NCBI RefSeq assembly: GCF_009905735.1
Contig: NZ_JAAALE010000001.1
Location: 248,001 to 312,000, forward strand
DNA from: Porphyrobacter sp. SLTP
Lineage (GTDB): Bacteria > Pseudomonadota > Alphaproteobacteria > Sphingomonadales > Sphingomonadaceae
Direction: 5' to 3'
DNA length: 64,000 nt
Of this stretch, positions 61,383 to 64,000 are shown one piece after another. The notes beneath the pieces are model-generated. The model was given only the letters and a program-made list of their open reading frames with translations, was not told where the DNA came from and ran no database searches. Numbering within the stretch: the first letter of the stretch is position 1; each line of letters opens with the position of its first letter. A program made the translations under genes and the position numbers.

Positions 61383-64000
61383 ATGAAGAAATTTCACAGC
61401 AATTCGATCAAGGCTCTGGCCTTTTCCGCATCAGCCATCGCGTTTGTGATCGCCGGCCCTGCTTATGCGCAGGCTGCCGATGAGCAGCCGGCCGAAGAAG
61501 AGGAGCAGGTCGATGTCACTGCGGGTGAAGCGGCCCAAGCAGAAGACAAGACCGGCAACATCACCGTCACCGGCTCGCGCATCGTTCGCGACACGTACAC
61601 CTCGATTTCGCCGCTGCAGGTGCTCACCACCGAAAATCAGCAGGCGGTCGGTGCGTTCGACCCGTCACAGATCCTCCAGCGCTCGGAAGCGGCCGCCGGT
61701 CAGCAGATCGACGCGACCTTCAACGGCTTCGTGCTCAACAATGGCCCGGGTTCGCAAACGCTGAACCTGCGCGGCCTTGGTGCTGACCGTACCCTGATCC
61801 TCGTCAACGGCCGCCGTCTCGCGCCTGCTGGCGTGGAAGGCGCGCCGTCCAACCCGTCGATCAACCTGATCCCGGCTTCGCTTGTCGACCGTTACGACAT
61901 TCTCACGGACGGTGCATCGTCGGTATATGGTTCGGACGCGGTCGCGGGCGTGGTGAACGTCATTCTGCGCAAGGACTTCGACGGACTGGAAATCCAGGCC
62001 AACGGCAACATCAACCCGCAGGGCGCGGGGGAAGACTACACGGTTTCCGCCGCGTGGGGCTTCAACACCGACCGAGCCGTGTTTGGTGTCGGTCTGGAAT
62101 ACCAGAAGCGCGATCTTGTGCGCTTCGGCGACCGTGACTTCCTCACGGGTTGCGACGCACACCGTGAAATCGATCAGGACGGCAACATTCGCACGCTCGG
62201 CATTCGTGACAGCGCGCTCGTTCGCCGCAACTCGGGTGGTCGGATCACCGTTCGCGACAGCGATTGTAAGGTCGGTTCGCTGTCGGGCCGTATCTTCATT
62301 GACGCGACCCGTGTGGGCTCGGTTTACTACAAGCCGGGCGCCGGTAACGTGATCGCCGACTTCTCGGAAAACACCGGCCTTGGTAACCGCGAAGTCGACT
62401 TCAATGGTGACGGCATCCGTGATGTCGACTTCCAGGATTACAACAACAACTCGAACAACAACCCCGAGACGCTCGATACGACCTTCATCTCGGGGCAGGA
62501 GCTGTTCAACGGCTTCGCCTATGGTGAATACACCTTCGAAGGCGAGGCCAACATTACGCCGTTCTTCGAAGCGCAGTTCACCCGTGCGGAAATTTCGGCC
62601 CCGAACCAGTTCCAGGCGCAGATTTTCCCGTTCGTGCCTGACCTTAACCCGTTCAACCCGTGCAACATCGACACCAACCCGAACGGCCAAGACTGCCGCG
62701 CGGCGGACAACGCCTTCCAGCGCCGTCTCAACCCGGCGGTGTTCAATGGTGCGACTCGTCCGCTTTCGACCGGCTTCTCGCTGCCCGTTTCGCCGATCAT
62801 CTCGATCCGTGGGGACCGCAACAACAACGAAGTTACGCAGGAGCAATACCGCGGTGTGATCGGTGTGCGCGGTGACCTGCCCTTCATCGGTTCGAGCTGG
62901 AGCTTTGAAGTCGCCGGTACCTACTCGCGGTCGGTCGGCGTCTCGACCCGCAACGGTATTCGCGAAGACCGCCTCGCCCTTGCGCTCGGTCTTGACCCCA
63001 CCGCCGACTATGACGGCGATGGCATCAGCGATAACAACGGCGACGGCGTTGCTGACGACTACAATGACGCAATTTCCATCTTCGGCGCCTTCGGCGATCC
63101 GCAGTGGATCGGCGTCTGCAACACGGCTGGCCTCGCCAACCCCGGTCAAGCCGCTTCCGACCTCACGGAAGGCTGTGTCCCGGTGAACCTGTTCGCCCCC
63201 AGCCTGCTCAACACCTTCGTCGGTGATTTTGCCACGGAGGCCGAGCGGAATTACCTGTTCGATCAGCGTCGCTTCGACACGACCTATGAACAAACCATGC
63301 TCTCGGCCTACGTGACCGGCGACCTGTTCGAACTGCCTGCGGGCCCGGTCGGCGTGGTGCTCGGCGGCGAATGGCGCGAGGACAAGATCCAGTCGGATCC
63401 GAATGTCGCCGCCGCCAACGGTCTGTACTTCGCCTTCTTCGCCGATAGCGGTGCGGCCGGCTCCAAGTGGATCCGCGAACTCTACGGCGAAATCGAAGCG
63501 CCGCTGATGGCTGGCGAAACTCTGGTCGAGGAACTGACGGTCAAAGCGGCCGGCCGTCTCACTGACGAAGAGTTTTATGGCACCAACGGCACCTTCTCGG
63601 TGGGTGCAGGCTGGCGTCCGGTGTCGCCGCTGTTGATCAAGTTCAACTACGGCACGTCGTTCCGTGCACCGAACCTGCGTGAGAACTTCCTACTGGCACA
63701 GTCGGGCTTCTTGACGCTGTTCGATCCCTGCGCGGTTCCTGCAGCGGCATTCGACCCGGCGCTGGGCTATGTTGCGGGCAACGAAACCCGTGAACCGCAG
63801 GTGCTGGCAAACTGCCGCCGTGAAGGACGTGATCCGACCCGCGTCGGTATCGATTCGCAGGGCTTGAACACCCAGTCGAACTCGGGCGTCGAAGTCACCT
63901 CGGGTGGTTCGCTTGACATTGATCCGGAAACCTCGCGCTCGATCACGACCGGTTTCGCGTTCGAAGAAGACTGGGCGAGCGGGTTCGAATTCTCGTTCAA
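61383..64000 (+). CDS. TonB-dependent outer membrane receptor, 3' end outside the window
   Basis: About 872 residues are visible, open to the window edge. A signal peptide (ALAFSASAIAFVIAGPAYAQ) is followed by a Glu-rich linker, the TonB box region (GNITVTGSRI) and a plug domain with TLNLRGLGADRTLILVNGRR and SVYGSDAVAGVVNVILRKDF. The barrel follows, with the family signature FNYGTSFRAPNLRENF near residue 760. Loops carry DxDxDG-type acidic repeats (DFNGDGIRD near 340, DYDGDGISDNNGDGVADD near 542) that could bind calcium. Codon usage is more biased than in neighbours, suggesting high expression. It imports an unknown large substrate (siderophore, glycan or peptide). Confidence 0.95.
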   Translation, partial: MKKFHSNSIKALAFSASAIAFVIAGPAYAQAADEQPAEEEEQVDVTAGEAAQAEDKTGNITVTGSRIVRDTYTSISPLQVLTTENQQAVGAFDPSQILQRSEAAAGQQIDATFNGFVLNNGPGSQTLNLRGLGADRTLILVNGRRLAPAGVEGAPSNPSINLIPASLVDRYDILTDGASSVYGSDAVAGVVNVILRKDFDGLEIQANGNINPQGAGEDYTVSAAWGFNTDRAVFGVGLEYQKRDLVRFGDRDFLTGCDAHREIDQDGNIRTLGIRDSALVRRNSGGRITVRDSDCKVGSLSGRIFIDATRVGSVYYKPGAGNVIADFSENTGLGNREVDFNGDGIRDVDFQDYNNNSNNNPETLDTTFISGQELFNGFAYGEYTFEGEANITPFFEAQFTRAEISAPNQFQAQIFPFVPDLNPFNPCNIDTNPNGQDCRAADNAFQRRLNPAVFNGATRPLSTGFSLPVSPIISIRGDRNNNEVTQEQYRGVIGVRGDLPFIGSSWSFEVAGTYSRSVGVSTRNGIREDRLALALGLDPTADYDGDGISDNNGDGVADDYNDAISIFGAFGDPQWIGVCNTAGLANPGQAASDLTEGCVPVNLFAPSLLNTFVGDFATEAERNYLFDQRRFDTTYEQTMLSAYVTGDLFELPAGPVGVVLGGEWREDKIQSDPNVAAANGLYFAFFADSGAAGSKWIRELYGEIEAPLMAGETLVEELTVKAAGRLTDEEFYGTNGTFSVGAGWRPVSPLLIKFNYGTSFRAPNLRENFLLAQSGFLTLFDPCAVPAAAFDPALGYVAGNETREPQVLANCRREGRDPTRVGIDSQGLNTQSNSGVEVTSGGSLDIDPETSRSITTGFAFEEDWASGFEFSF

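Noticed and set aside
61665..63293. Antisense open frame of 542 codons opposite the TonB receptor
   Set aside because: The + strand has clear signal peptide, plug and barrel motifs; the antisense product has only Val/Arg-rich low-information sequence produced by codon bias.

Overview
The window is about 65% GC and reads as chromosome of an alphaproteobacterium, most likely Sphingomonadales (Erythrobacteraceae-like). This is inferred from the MBG-repeat giant protein, a DcaP-type porin, a large TonB receptor, the cbb3 operon with an FNR-like regulator and a RpoH-type clpB promoter. No ribosomal marker is present to confirm it. Genes are dense and many overlap at start and stop codons. No tRNA, rRNA, CRISPR array or complete insertion sequence was seen.

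Region 1 (1-12174, + strand) is a surface/signalling cluster: the 3' part of a giant glycine-rich secreted protein ending in MBG repeats, a secreted TPR-CHAT putative protease, a CHASE2 adenylate cyclase and a small exported protein.

Region 2 (12359-27912) is the most unusual part. Two operons converge on a palindromic repeat. The + operon encodes a five-heme cytochrome, a GlcG-type lipoprotein, a putative outer-membrane beta-barrel and a decaheme cytochrome with LVIVD repeats. The - operon encodes a flavin/4Fe-4S oxidoreductase with two inserted cyclic-nucleotide-binding domains, a membrane cytochrome b, an FHA-TM-decaheme fusion and a CpdA-like cAMP phosphodiesterase. With the adjacent adenylate cyclase, the neighbourhood contains predicted synthesis, sensing and hydrolysis of a cyclic nucleotide around one electron-transfer chain. 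I infer a cyclic-nucleotide-gated redox conduit that I cannot assign to any described system. A TPR protein resembling cytochrome c maturation factors follows.

Region 3 (28972-31457) holds a lower-GC orphan gene, a non-coding stretch and glutamate dehydrogenase. Region 4 (31458-42568) is a microaerobic respiration block: hemN, a small Cys/His-rich secreted protein, ccoSIHGPQON, a Crp/Fnr regulator and ompW. FNR-type boxes lie upstream of ccoN, of hemN and between the regulator and ompW. A 16-bp parS-like palindrome follows at 42671.

Region 5 (42714-52004) is carbon uptake and the acetate switch: a DcaP-type porin, acetyl-CoA synthetase, and a CrbR/CrbS-like response regulator and transporter-sensor kinase, then an MHS-family MFS transporter. 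Region 6 (52098-64000) holds a META lipoprotein, a small beta-rich protein, an M16 protease, a penicillin-acylase-family enzyme, clpB behind a heat-shock promoter, and the 5' part of a TonB-dependent receptor.
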